In this document: piece after piece, positions 20,429 to 31,779 of the stretch
How positions within the stretch are numbered: the stretch's first letter is position 1
Layout of the letters: every line of letters starts with the position of its first letter
Origin: Anthoceros angustus
Lineage: Eukaryota > Streptophyta > Anthocerotopsida > Anthocerotales > Anthocerotaceae
Assembly (NCBI GenBank): GCA_010909165.1
Contig: VJWM01000025.1
Location: 1,054,001-1,118,000, forward strand
DNA length: 64,000 nucleotides
Direction: 5' to 3'
The notes under the pieces: model-generated
Told to the model about the DNA's origin: nothing
What the model saw: only the letters and a program-made list of their open reading frames with translations
Database searches by the model: none
Made by a program: the position numbers and the translations under genes

Positions 20429-22247
20429 TGCAAGTGCGCTTTCCTGCTAGAAAATCCGCTTGTTTGTCAACGACGAGACCACCTTCTGCCAGTGGCAAAA
20501 GCATGTCAAGAGCAAGCAGAGTACCACAGTCGACACTGAGACAGAAACGTACAAAATCCTACTCAAGAAAGTCATTCCAAACGTCTTGTGGAGATGGAAC
20601 TCGATCGTACGTCTATACCCTGCTCGATGTATGTCACACATTCAGAATTTCCCGTCCTGATACAGGTCACAATCCATTTCTTGCCAGCCACCACCAATGA
20701 TGTTCATCCAACTGAGTAGGGACCCTTCCAGGGAACGTCAGCTGGTTTCAAGGTAGCTGGCCCCATCCATATCCACTCCGATCTGTTGAATATTCGCTAA
20801 GGTGAATAGTGTCTAGAATTTCACGGCAATACACCGAAACGCCCAACCCAATACCTTGCATAAGAAACAAGCTTCTTGGAAGGTTTACAGCAAGAAAACC
20901 TGACCATGAGAGTCTTCTGCGTCCATGACAGATATCATCTAAATCAACTGACAGTATTGCTTCAATCAGGGGTGCAGCAAGGCCATGTTCAATCGCTTCT
21001 GGGCACTCCAAAGCAAATTCCCCTTCACTTCAGAGTGCTAAGGATATGCCTCCGAGATTCTGATGTGTTACACAACTTGGCAAGAACTTGAGCCACAAAC
21101 CGGATCCCACTGCCACACATCTACCAAAGTTACACCACAAGCATAGCAATCAGCTCGAGGAGAAAAGAGTCGCATTGGACAAACAATCTCAGGATCACGA
21201 CCATGCCAACGAAAGCAGTAGCCATGCCACTCACTCCATGCCACGTTTGAAAACTTTAGATGACTCCCTCTACTCCACTCCAAGTCCAAAGTTACGATCA
21301 GTTTAACGACTTGTGCTTCTGCGAACTTCGGCTCCAAGCCAGGAACATGCTCTCCGCTTTACACTCCCAACCACCAACCCACCGGGTACCCACAGTCAAC
21401 CAAAATCATTACCCTCATCCTTTGATGTCCTTAGGGTCTCCCGTTGATGTCCTTTGGTAGATGGGTAAACCCATCTCCTCTTTCCTTAACAAAAACCTCA
21501 CCCTCATCAAGGTGCACAGCTTTTCTGCAAAAAGTCCTTGACAAGTTCATGATGTAAAGGTCTTCCCCACGCTGAGAGAGCAACTTATTGTTCCGCCATG
21601 CACTGCCTGCTCACAACCACATAGACCACAGATTCCACAGCCAAGACTACCAACATTCGTGCAACGAACGTAAACTCTAGAAGCATGAAAATAGCGGCCG
21701 GCGATCCGCATCGCTGCCGCAGCCATGACGCCAAGGATAGTATTAGTGAGGACATGCACGAGGACAGCTAGAGTGCAGGAACAGGGAATGCGCCGCTCTC
21801 AACCATCGCCCTCCAACTAATTGGCTGAGCTCAATAAAATCTGAATTCCGTTCACTTCCAGAATCACTTCACTCAAAACTGGCAAGATGATTCCAAGTCG
21901 CCAGGTACTTCATGCCCCGAAGCAGGAACATGGGTTAGTCTCGCAGACCACGACCACAACCATTTCACCCACGACCATTCGCCCCCCATAAACGGAACTA
22001 GAAGATACAGACAAATCCTGCATATACAGCTCACCTCACCGCTACGCTGTGAATGTTCAACTTTTCTCCACCAGCTGGGAAGACCAAGCCTCGTGAGTGT
22101 TCTGACTCCTCCACTTCGCTCCACTGCAGCGTCTCAAGTGGACTACAGACTGTAAAGTCGATTTGCACCTCTAGACTGCAGTGCACAGGTGCAAGTCAAG
22201 AAGCTACCAAGCATACCCATCTACGAGTAGCCCTCACCTTTGTCCAT
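20429..22247. repeat. Tandem duplication, unit 1 (1819 bp)
   Basis: It begins at tgcaagtgcgctttcctg and is repeated head to tail immediately after, at 22248. The junction carries the same 3-base TGC as both outer edges, as expected for a microhomology-mediated duplication. All differences I found between units are 1-4 base insertions or deletions (near 20571, 20735, 20860, 21165, 21408 and 21700), with no clear substitution. Confidence 0.92.
21068..21337 (-). pseudogene. Kinase-like fragment, copy 1
   Basis: A minus-strand frame of 89 codons contains stretches that resemble late protein-kinase subdomains: HLKFSNVA (compare HRDLKPSNV), DPEIV (compare APE) and SPRADCYACGVTLVDVW (compare S-ADVYSFGVTLVELW). 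The catalytic Asp of HRD, an identifiable DFG and the N-lobe are missing, so if it is a kinase it is a dead fragment. Recognition is weak. Confidence 0.35.
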
Positions 22248-24066
22248 TGCAAGTGCGCTTTCCTGCTAGAAAATCCGCTTGTTTGTCAACGACGAGACCA
22301 CCTTCTGCCAGTGGCAAAAGCATGTCAAGAGCAAGCAGAGTACCACAGTCGACACTGAGACAGAAACGTACAAATCCTACTCAAGAAAGTCATTCCAAAC
22401 GTCTTGTGGAGATGGAACTCGATCGTACGTCTATACCCTGCTCGATGTATGTCACACATTCAGAATTTCCCGTCCTGATACAGGTCACAATCCATTTCTT
22501 GCCAGCCACCACCAATGATGTTCATCCAACTGAGTAGGGACCCTTCCAGGAACGTCAGCTGGTTTCAAGGTAGCTGGCCCCATCCATATCCACTCCGATC
22601 TGTTGAATATTCGCTAAGGTGAATAGTGTCTAGAATTTCACGGCAATACACCGAAACGCCCAACCCAATACCTTGCATAGAAACAAGCTTCTTGGAAGGT
22701 TTACAGCAAGAAAACCTGACCATGAGAGTCTTCTGCGTCCATGACAGATATCATCTAAATCAACTGACAGTATTGCTTCAATCAGGGGTGCAGCAAGGCC
22801 ATGTTCAATCGCTTCTGGGCACTCCAAAGCAAATTCCCCTTCACTTCAGAGTGCTAAGGATATGCCTCCGAGATTCTGATGTGTTACACAACTTGGCAAG
22901 AACTTGAGCCACAAACCGGATCCCACTGCCACACATCTACCAAAGTTACACCACAAGCATAGCAATCAGCTCGAGGAGAAAAAGGGAGTCGCATTGGACA
23001 AACAATCTCAGGATCACGACCATGCCAACGAAAGCAGTAGCCATGCCACTCACTCCATGCCACGTTTGAAAACTTTAGATGACTCCCTCTACTCCACTCC
23101 AAGTCCAAAGTTACGATCAGTTTAACGACTTGTGCTTCTGCGAACTTCGGCTCCAAGCCAGGAACATGCTCTCCGCTTTACACTCCCAACCACCAACCCA
23201 CCGGGTACCCACAGTCAACCAAAATCACCCTCATCCTTTGATGTCCTTAGGGTCTCCCGTTGATGTCCTTTGGTAGATGGGTAAACCCATCTCCTCTTTC
23301 CTTAACAAAAACCTCACCCTCATCAAGGTGCACAGCTTTTCTGCAAAAAGTCCTTGACAAGTTCATGATGTAAAGGTCTTCCCCACGCTGAGAGAGCAAC
23401 TTATTGTTCCGCCATGCACTGCCTGCTCACAACCACATAGACCACAGATTCCACAGCCAAGACTACCAACATTCGTGCAACGAACGTAAACTCTAGAAGC
23501 ATGAAAATAGCGGCCGGCAGCGATCCGCATCGCTGCCGCAGCCATGACGCCAAGGATAGTATTAGTGAGGACATGCACGAGGACAGCTAGAGTGCAGGAA
23601 CAGGGAATGCGCCGCTCTCAACCATCGCCCTCCAACTAATTGGCTGAGCTCAATAAAATCTGAATTCCGTTCACTTCCAGAATCACTTCACTCAAAACTG
23701 GCAAGATGATTCCAAGTCGCCAGGTACTTCATGCCCCGAAGCAGGAACATGGGTTAGTCTCGCAGACCACGACCACAACCATTTCACCCACGACCATTCG
23801 CCCCCCATAAACGGAACTAGAAGATACAGACAAATCCTGCATATACAGCTCACCTCACCGCTACGCTGTGAATGTTCAACTTTTCTCCACCAGCTGGGAA
23901 GACCAAGCCTCGTGAGTGTTCTGACTCCTCCACTTCGCTCCACTGCAGCGTCTCAAGTGGACTACAGACTGTAAAGTCGATTTGCACCTCTAGACTGCAG
24001 TGCACAGGTGCAAGTCAAGAAGCTACCAAGCATACCCATCTACGAGTAGCCCTCACCTTTGTCCAT
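22248..24066. repeat. Tandem duplication, unit 2 (1819 bp)
   Basis: Second unit of the head-to-tail pair, ending at gtccattgc, after which the sequence becomes unique. Near-identity implies a recent event, or a copy-number artefact of assembly. Confidence 0.92.
22884..23156 (-). pseudogene. Kinase-like fragment, copy 2
   Basis: Same frame as at 21068-21337, carried by the second duplication unit. A small insertion adds a residue in the middle (PMRLPFSPRADC instead of PMRLFSPRADC) without breaking the frame. Confidence 0.35.
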
Positions 24067-24069
24067 TGC

Positions 24070-25920
24070 CAACTCGTCAGCCTGAGCTCACGTCCACGTG
24101 TCCACCACTGAAAGACCTGGCATGTTGTCCACAGGCAGTTAGCCTGAGCAGACCATCTCCATCCAGTCCAGAGCGGAAGCAAGACGAGAGCTAGGCTTTT
24201 CTAGCTGGAGGTGGTTCACGACTTCAGTACCCTGCTGCAAGCAAACTGTTCACCGGAATATACCTGGATCAGTTCAGACTCTCAAACCATAGGTGTCAAA
24301 TTGTGCTACTCCATGAGCACAACAATGTTCCAGAAGAGTTCGTGACAAAGATGGCATTTCTGACCAGTACGAGACACACTGACTTCACTGATCCAGGAGG
24401 AAGAGTCACTCCTGTTGCAGAAAGTCAGATGCATGGCAGCTGTTTCTCGAGCAGCCCTTGTGAGCAGTTCCTTGCCTCCTCTCACCGTGCAAGCCGGGAT
24501 CCCTTGCAGATGCGTACATTGAGGTGAGGTGTAAACACGCTATTATCTCCAGTCTCTCCATTAGGTACCCCAGGCTAGTTGATGAGTCCACTCAACCAGA
24601 AGGATCAGATTCTAAGCTCCAAAGAGAGACAATTCGCCGCAAAGCGCGCAAATTTTTGTCAGCAGCAGATACGCAATTGATCCAGGCTCCAACCTTTCTC
24701 ATGGCGAGTTGCGCGACAGCAGCAGGCAACTCCTGGCCAAGCTCACCCATTACCAGTTCTATGTAGACAAACAATGTAGACAGACCTGACAGGCTGACAA
24801 GTATGAAGGCTTGCGCAGACCTGTCAAGTATGGTCGCATGATCGATGAACCCGCGGAATGTGCCAATCTTCACCGATTTCAACAGCCTTGTCGGAAGGTC
24901 TTGATGAAATCTGTGGAATAACATCGCCATGGCGGACGGACGTTCCTGATTCACAAACGATTACGATTACAAACACAACGATCCTCGTCAGAGTCCAAGG
25001 ACCGACGATTCAGTTTCACGTATCATTGAACTTTGCAGCCTCTAACGAACGGGCGAGATGCGACCAAACTTGGAGGTGCCGATTGCAGGCTGCCGGCAGG
25101 CGCAGTGAAGTGGTACAATTGCAAGCTTGCGTCAGCTATCTGTTACAGTGCGTCAGAGCCAGCAGATGCATGAACAGTTCCAAAATCATTTCCAGCTGCT
25201 GATCAGAAGTGGCTGCCTAGACAGTTCACCCCGGATCCCACAGCTTGCTGAATCTGTACAAAAATCTGCATATCTCTGGCTAGCAGACACTGTGCTAGAT
25301 GTGTGCAGTGATTGCGTTCAGATTGCAGTATTTCAATACTTCAGTAGAAACGTAGACAAAGAAGTGACTTGACAGTAGTGTGCGATCTTCCAATCATAAA
25401 TTGTGCAAACATCTGCACGTTGGAGCCGACCCAGCAATGTATGGCAGCCCTTACTTTGGGGCACAGGTAGTGGGGGGGAGTTTTAGTGGAGTTTTAGTGG
25501 GTGAGGAGTTTTTCCCAAGTCCCATATAACATGCAATGGTATCCAGGCAGGTATTCTTATGACCTTGGGAAGAGTGTAAGCGCTTTCTGTTGCGATAATA
25601 TGATGTGTAATAGGTATAGGGAAATAGGAACCCTTGCTGAAGATTTTCTTCCTAGGTTTGTTTTTGATTTATTTTCAAAATACCCATTAAAGAAAAAACA
25701 TGTGCATGTATTATCTGTGCAGCAGACAGTTACAAATAATGTGACCGTATGACAGTCGAGTATAGAATATAAATATATATAGATGCTCTTTAGAAGAGTG
25801 ATCACATGTAGAGGCCTCAATAGAACAAAATAAAGGCTAGCTGTATGGCGCTCATGGCCATGGAGTAGGAGGTTGAAGAGCAACTTGCTGAAGGTGGATG
25901 AGACATATGGAAGCATGTAC
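24070..25920. other. Unique region, no gene recognised
   Basis: The longest frame is 120 codons on the minus strand (24592-24954), with a hydrophobic central stretch (AQAFILVSLSGLSTLFVYIE). It has no family I recognise. The stretch after 25500 is AT-rich. Confidence 0.35.
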
Positions 25921-25934
25921 AAGTCGTACAGCTG

Positions 25935-26460
25935 TTGAAAGATGGGCATGTGGCTGGTTTAGATGATGTAGCACTTCAGAAGTTGCAACGAAGAATCGCT
26001 CGTTACACATGGAAGGATGGCAGAATGTTTATGAGTGACCATGGTGTGATCAAGGGGGTTCCACCTGTAGAGGAGAGGGAGCAGATAGTGACCAAGGTGC
26101 ACAAGACACTTGGACATCTTTGTGTGAAGAGAACGCATCAGCTCAAGAATACATATTTTTGGTCAGGTATGTATGCTGATGTTGAGCAGGTAGTGTCCAA
26201 GTGTGCTGCTTGTGATGCAGTGAAAGCGAGATTTAACAGCCAGGATGTGGTGTTATACTCACTACCCATTAGAGGACTCTTCTTCAGGTGGTTTATCGAT
26301 TTGATGCCTGAATTGCTAATAACAAGGCAGAGCAACAAGCACTGTATGTTATGATAGAACATTTCTCAAAGTGGGTAGAGCTGGCTTTTCTTCTAGTAAG
26401 AACCTCACAGTATACAGCTCGGGCATTTTTGCAATATATCCTGAAGTACATGGAAGCCAC
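25935..26460 (+). mobile_element. Ty3/gypsy integrase fragment
   Basis: One plus-strand frame (25935-26354) has the HHCC zinc-binding module of retroviral-type integrases: a His pair in VHKTLGHLCVKRTH and a Cys pair in CAACDAVK, separated by the usual FWSGMYADVEQVV helix. It leads into the start of the catalytic core (SLPIRGLFFRWFIDL). After a frame change the core continues as MIEHFSKWVEL and TARAFLQYIL. The rest of pol and any LTRs are absent, so it is a truncated relic, ending beside the PPR fragment at about 26560. Confidence 0.85.
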
Positions 26461-26474
26461 TAATTGATCTTCCT

Positions 26475-26555
26475 TGTGAACTTTGTGGTCACATTACAGA
26501 GCCAGAGCCGATGCTCTTATGTGATAAGTGTAACTGAGGTTACCGTATGTTTTGC
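26475..26555 (+). pseudogene. PHD-finger relic beside the integrase
   Basis: Immediately after the integrase fragment and on the same strand, one frame reads CELCGHITEPEPMLLCDKC, then a TGA, then GYRMFC. The spacing is that of the first six zinc ligands of a PHD finger (CxxC, then MLLCDxC, then GxHxxC). The His position has become Arg (RMFC) and a stop sits two residues after the fourth Cys, so the copy is dead. PHD fingers bind histone tails; next to an integrase such a module could steer insertion. Confidence 0.6.
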
Positions 26556-26559
26556 TTAC

Positions 26560-26994
26560 TGTCAAGAATGTGAGTGCTACTGCCCTTAAGGCACCAACGC
26601 ACAGCGGCACAAAGGCAAGCAAAAGTAACCTCATCGGACACAATCAGCCCTCCTGCATTCGTCCATACAAAAATAGCGCCTCTTGACCAAGCCCTTTCTG
26701 TCCGTACCCAGCAATCAGAGCATTCCAAGTCACCACATCCTTTGGGCTTAGGAATTCAAAAACTCGATGCGCATCTTCCAGTTTGCCACACTTTGCCTCC
26801 ATGTCCACCAGGCAAGTGCCCACAAGTGTGTTATCTAGCTGTCCTCTCTCCACAATCTGTGAGTGCAGCTGCCTACCTTTTTGTTTAAAGGCACAAGTGT
26901 TTGCACAGGCCTTCGAAAGGCAAGCAAAGGTAACATGGTTGCCCACAATAAGGCCCTCCTTCTCCATTTGTCCATACTGAACAATACGCTAGAG
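26560..26994 (-). pseudogene. PPR gene fragment, downstream of the gypsy insertion
   Basis: Minus-strand frames at 26644-26967 and 26540-26728 encode classic PPR repeats: TFACLSKACANTCAFKQKG, HSQIVERG, LVGTCLVDMEAKCGKLEDA, HRVFEFLSPKDVVTWNALIA and GYGQKGLGQEALFLYGRMQE. A frameshift splits the two frames. PPR proteins bind organellar RNA and direct editing or processing. The 5' end of the gene appears to lie at 40125-40329 beyond the retrotransposon. The 3' end is cut off at about 26560, where the Ty3/gypsy-PHD relic begins. Confidence 0.8.
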
Positions 26995-26999
26995 ATTCC
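26995..26999. repeat. Target-site duplication ATTCC, left
   Basis: Five bases directly outside the TG end of the left LTR, matched exactly at 40125-40129. Confidence 0.9.
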
Positions 27000-29900
27000 T
27001 GTGGAATGGGTTTTTGCATGTGAAGACGCAAAGAGGCCACATTTACCCTCTATGTCGTTATAGTCCTAGGATTCGATCCCAAGGGAATGGTGTTGTGTCA
27101 AGGTGTGCTAAATCTATGGATTCTAGACACCGTCGCTCACTACCCCACCTTCTCCTACTGCCCAAACCCACCAGTGGTAGACTCGGCCACCGTGGCAGTT
27201 CGGCGTGGCCCCTGCAATACGCCGCCTTTCGCGGAGTCTATCGTCAACTTAACACGGACCTAGGGCTATCGGACACCTATCGCCTCACCTTGAGAATTTG
27301 CGATCCTACCACGCTTCCACTCCCCCCTGCGTTTCCGATTTTCCCTCACACTCTCACAATCCCTCGGTAGCGCTCACACTACCCTCGGAACCTTTCCCAA
27401 TGAACTCTCCCTCGTCTCACGGGCCACACAGACCCCTCCTTGGGCCACCAGACCCCTCTCTCATGGAATGAACACACAGTGGCGGCGGTTGGAAAGAGGA
27501 TCGGGAAAAACCCCGGTCGGTGCTTGGGCGATTCGCCTTCCGGTGATTCGCCTCGGCCGTCGCGGCATCCTACCTCTTTTCGGGCGCTTCTTCCGTTACC
27601 CGGTGGAGCTTGGCCACTCCGCTCTCGACCATCCGAGATCTTCCGGCCTTCTTGTGACGAAGGCGGTCGCGAACCCGTTTGATCTTGACGCGTCTCCAAT
27701 CAACTCGGCGGTTCGATACGGAAGTTCACACACGAAATCGCCTTGAGAGACACCCGGGGTCTCTTATACATCCGGCGTGGTCCAACACTCACTTCTCTTT
27801 AGTGTCTAAAATTGTAGCTCCTACCACGGCCCTTACCAATCTAAGCAACGCTCTGATGGAACTCCCTATCCTCTACGAAAAACCCCGGTCCTAGGCTATC
27901 GCGACTCCCCTAAAATCAGCTGCCGCCTCGCGATTCTTTGCCTCGCCTCGGCCCATGGGGACCCCTCTCGCTCTTGGCCTCGCCTCGATCCAGCGATTTT
28001 CCCCACAACCTCCACCTCGCTCTCCTGCTGAATTCCCTCGCGCCTTCCCGGTTGCGCGCCTGTGACCTCTATGTCCATTGTCCGCTCCTCCTCATTTGGA
28101 CAACCATACTGTGCTCCTCCCTCCATGCTCGCTGCGCCTCGCTCATCTCTTCCAGCACCACTTGCGGAGGATAGGCGCCCGCTCCTAGGAACCAGCGTAG
28201 CACTGTGGCGGTCAAGATGTCTGACCCGTTTACGCCCCTCCTGTCCCAACAACCACATACGCGTTTAGAGTGAGCACCCGCTCACCATGCGGCGGCGAGG
28301 ACATGAGCATCCTCATCCGGACGCCGTAGCACTGTCGCCCTTCGATCTGAGGTCCTTACCCTCTCCTCCCGTGGACAATCACAGGCGCTGTTGATTCTCG
28401 GGGATCATCCCTCCATCTGCGACACTCCGTCGGTGACTTCCCCACCTCGGTTCCCGTTCCACGGCGGTGGCTGGTTTAGCCACCGTGGTGGTTCTTCCAC
28501 GGTGGTTGTTTGCTCTGCGGTGGCATTGCTCGGCCTTCTTGGTTTGGCCACCTCTCTCTTGACCCTAGCCGTCTCTTTCCGCTTGTACCTCTCCATGATC
28601 TTGAATTTCTCCAAGGCGCCATCGCTTCCACTGCTCCTGGACTCGCGAGACCTCATCTTGAAGCTCTTCAATTGTAGCATCGCCCCTTGACTGATTTACT
28701 AAAGCTTCTGAGTGGACATGTGCCTTGCTCCTGCCTTGCATAAGGCCGCCGCACTCCGTCTGCGCTCCTCGGCGCGCCTCGCCTTCCGGGCTCTCCAACT
28801 TCTCCTTGAGCAACTTCTCCTGGCCTTGCACTCGGCCAAGTGAGAGCCATGGTTTGATCGAGGAGATCCGCGTCGTGCCATGGCCAAGTCAAACCACTGC
28901 AAATCCCAAATTGGGCTGTCCCTTGCCCATCCGCCTCCACAACAATTCTCGTGTCGGTGTCTCCTATCCCCACCTCAGTTCGGTGAAATGTCGCCAAAAT
29001 GTCCGGAGCTCGTTGCGGTCTCTGAAGTTAACCCCTCCTCTCCTAGGGGTTGGTGCACCCTTGCCTCTCCCCTTCATTCTCCCCTAGCGGCATTCATCCC
29101 ACAGGAGGGAGCAACTTGCCATTTCCCTTACTTTCTCCTCCTTACCCGCGTTCTGCTGCCGTCTTGACACAGGTGACCACAGGTGGCTGGTTCCTCCTCT
29201 CTGTGTGCCTCCCTTCTTCGCCGATCCCGTTCGACCGTTCGCCCTTCGCTTCTTACCCTTGGAAACTTCCCCCCTCTTAACCTTCCGAGCGCACTCCCAA
29301 GCTATGGAATCCTTGCCGAATCCTCCTTCAATTCCTCCTCTTCTACCTTGAGTTCCTGGCCGGCTTCCAACCATGCGGACAGACTTCAACTCCGTTAAAC
29401 ACGGAATGCAAATACATGATCGAAAATCAAGGAGGGCCGAGGAAGAAGAGTAAATTCGCCTTCTCCTCACAGCTCTTTCGAAAATCATCCTCCCCAATCA
29501 ATTTGTGTACCCTTGACCACCTCGTGAAGAAAAACCAAGAAGTGATCCGCCATATGATCCGACTTCCGGTTACGTAGGAACACAAAATCCATTTGGCCAA
29601 TCCCACCATGCGGAACACGAGTTGGCGAGTCACCCGACCATTGTTCACTCTCACTTCCCAGGCTTCATGGCAGCGGCTGCAGCTTTCAAGGTCTTCTTTC
29701 GGTCAATCACCAAGCTCCCATCCTCGATGCTTCTCGCCCTTCGCTCGAAAGAGGCCAATCCCGATTCTGCGGCCTTTTCCTCGCGTCACCCTCTTGCGAC
29801 TTGGTCCTTAATTGCGGGCGCACTCTTGCACCAATGCGGTCGTAGCACCATTTCTTCTCCATGAACTTGAGACCCGGCTCCACGCAGTGCCGGCTCTCAC

Positions 29901-30580
29901 TTTCCATGGTCCATGTTGGGCCGCTGCGTGAGTGAGATTTCGGCGCGGCGCGCCATCTCCTTCTCGTTGTCTCCCAAAACAAAACCTCGACTACCCTGCA
30001 GATCACGGTCGGAGAGAAAAAAATCGAGCCGCCCTCGCGCTCCACGCCTCCTCGCGAACTTGCGGCGCCGATTTCTCTCCCGCCCGCTGCACGATCGTCG
30101 CCTTTCCTCCTGCCCGAGGCAGGTGCTTTGGCGGCGTCGTGGTAGCGCCCCTCTTCTGCTCGCTCCGTGCCCCTCACGGAAAGTCGCGACCTCGCGGTCT
30201 TTGGGTGTGCCCTTCTCCCGGTTGCGCTCCGGTGGTAGTCCCGCTCCGCCACTAGGGTTGTAAATTCCCACAGTGCATGCGTCCGTTTCACCGTGGTGGA
30301 ACTAGCCACCACCCCTTGACTACCTGGTGGCATATTGTGAGCATCCCTAGCATATATAGACACCTTTTATTCTAAAATTCCCAATACCCAAGGACTCTAT
30401 TTCTACCCCACCTCGGGGTCAAACCTAAGGGTCGAAAAATTATTATTATCTCCAAGGGCCAAGGACCATTCCGTATAAAAGACTCGACGATTCTCAAAGC
30501 ACTCTATTCTAACACATCCAAAACAAAAAATCGTTCACCACGACACTTGGAGGCGGTTAGTTCACATGTGGTCTTCCATA
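27000..30580 (-). repeat. Left LTR (3' LTR) of the gypsy element
   Basis: It starts TGTGGAATGGG and ends near cttccata, where the mate ends cttccaca, so the inner TG has mutated to TA on the element strand. Compared with the right LTR it differs mostly by short indels in C- and G-rich runs. Its minus strand encodes a degenerate, highly charged reading frame (about 27380-30360), described separately. Confidence 0.9.
28405..30270 (-). pseudogene. Degenerate gag-like/coiled-coil ORF inside the left LTR
   Basis: Successive minus-strand frames are joined by frameshifts. From the 5' side they give an Arg-rich stretch (29897-30271), then FVLGDNEKEMA, then (after 29660) a segment around FLHEVVKGTQIDWG and the Cys-poor LTELKSVRMVG, then acidic/basic coiled coil (EKLLKEKLESPEGEARRG and TIEELQDEVSRVQEQWKRW at 28565-28831). 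The FLHxxxxGxxxDWxxxIF pattern recurs at 51774-52076 and resembles the plant putative-transposon-protein domain. The right LTR carries the same frames. Function is unknown. Confidence 0.5.
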
Positions 30581-30590
30581 CTCCCTTCTC

Positions 30591-31136
30591 ATTTGTTGGC
30601 GTCCTCGCCAACTTATTGGTAATATTTCTTGACCCGCCAACCGTTGGCCAGCGTTGGAGCCACTAAAATCGAGTTGAATTGATCCGTTGTCGAAAACTTC
30701 GAAAACTCGAAGGGCCCCATCCATCGAGATGTAATTTACGGAAATGCATGTATCGGTTATCGTATAGTAAAGCGGATCCCGGGAACAACGTATTCTTGGC
30801 GCTTCAATCTCTTGTCGTGCCACTCCTTCCTCCTGTCTTTGGACATCCCGCATAACTTGGAGGCTTGTTCTCTGTCCTCCGTGTGTCTCAAAACCAACCT
30901 TTCCAATGACTTTCCTCCACGGCATTCGACTTGGTTCCTGTATTCTCGGTGGAACTTGAATTCTATTGGCATGAGAGAATGCCGTAAGTAAGATATCGGG
31001 TTTCTGCGTTGTCACTTTTCCATGCGGTCCAGTCGCCGATCTTGAATGCGATTTCATATCGATCATACGCATAGTGATGAGTTTGGTTAGGATCTTGCAC
31101 AACAAGCCATTTGCCTTTTCCGTGTTGGCTTTTGGG
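30591..31136 (-). other. 3' internal region of the gypsy element
   Basis: It lies between the integrase frames and the 3' LTR. The minus-strand frame 30757-31156 (for example FHREYRNQVECRGGKS, and YTITDTCISVNYISMDGALR) is the degenerate C-terminal end of the integrase polyprotein. No separate gene is seen. Confidence 0.5.
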
Positions 31137-31769
31137 TTATAAAGCGTGGACTTCACTGGCGGCGTTGAAGTGGTTGGTCATGTTGGAGATTACACGATTG
31201 ACGAAATGTGTTCCTGTCAGCGGACTCCAGCCATATCGGGTGATGATTTGCTCGAGCGAATCGCCACGTGCGCCGAATCTACGGCGTGCACGTGCTTCTA
31301 CCATCCGCGTGTCTGTGGCCACGGATGTATTGGTTTTGGCGAGCCTTGGTTTTGTGGATAGGGACAAAATCGATTCCCCATTTCTCGAATGGTGCGGTGC
31401 AAGTATGGGGACAAGGGGCCATTGGGTTGTTCTTTGGCTTGCCGACCCTTTGGCAAGCGTCACGGCTTCACGAACTCCACAGCATCCTTGTACATTGTAG
31501 GCCACCAATAGCCGCCTCAAAATTTTCCGCATGTGACATGCGGCATAATGACCTCCGCCTCTTCTTCGTGTAAAGAGCTCGGGACTCCGCTCACACCTTG
31601 ATGCGTGCCATAACCGCTCCACCGCCGTCGGGGCTCGGTATAAATTCATATTGTGCCGTGTGAATAGTGCGGAGTAGTGGACAAGCTTTGAATCATGTCT
31701 TGGATAGGTGTGGAGGAATTTGGCCTGCCAAGATAATCGTATATCTCGATATGTTGGTCTTGAAGCCAC
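31137..31769 (-). pseudogene. Ty3/gypsy integrase (degenerate)
   Basis: A 210-codon frame with integrase remnants: a His/Cys zinc-module echo in HYAACHMRKI, the core region VATDTRMVEARA (compare VATDYFTKWVEA), then LEQIITRYGWSPLTGTHFVN, the block holding the second catalytic Asp in active copies, and ISNMTNHF. Frame changes garble the middle, and the DDE residues cannot all be placed. It is on the same strand as the rest of pol. Confidence 0.75.
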
Positions 31770-31779
31770 CCTCCCTTCT

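Noticed and set aside
20460-24066. CRISPR-like array or LTR pair from the repeated segments
   Set aside because: The two copies are directly adjacent with no spacer or internal region, and they lack TG...CA ends, so this is a simple tandem duplication.
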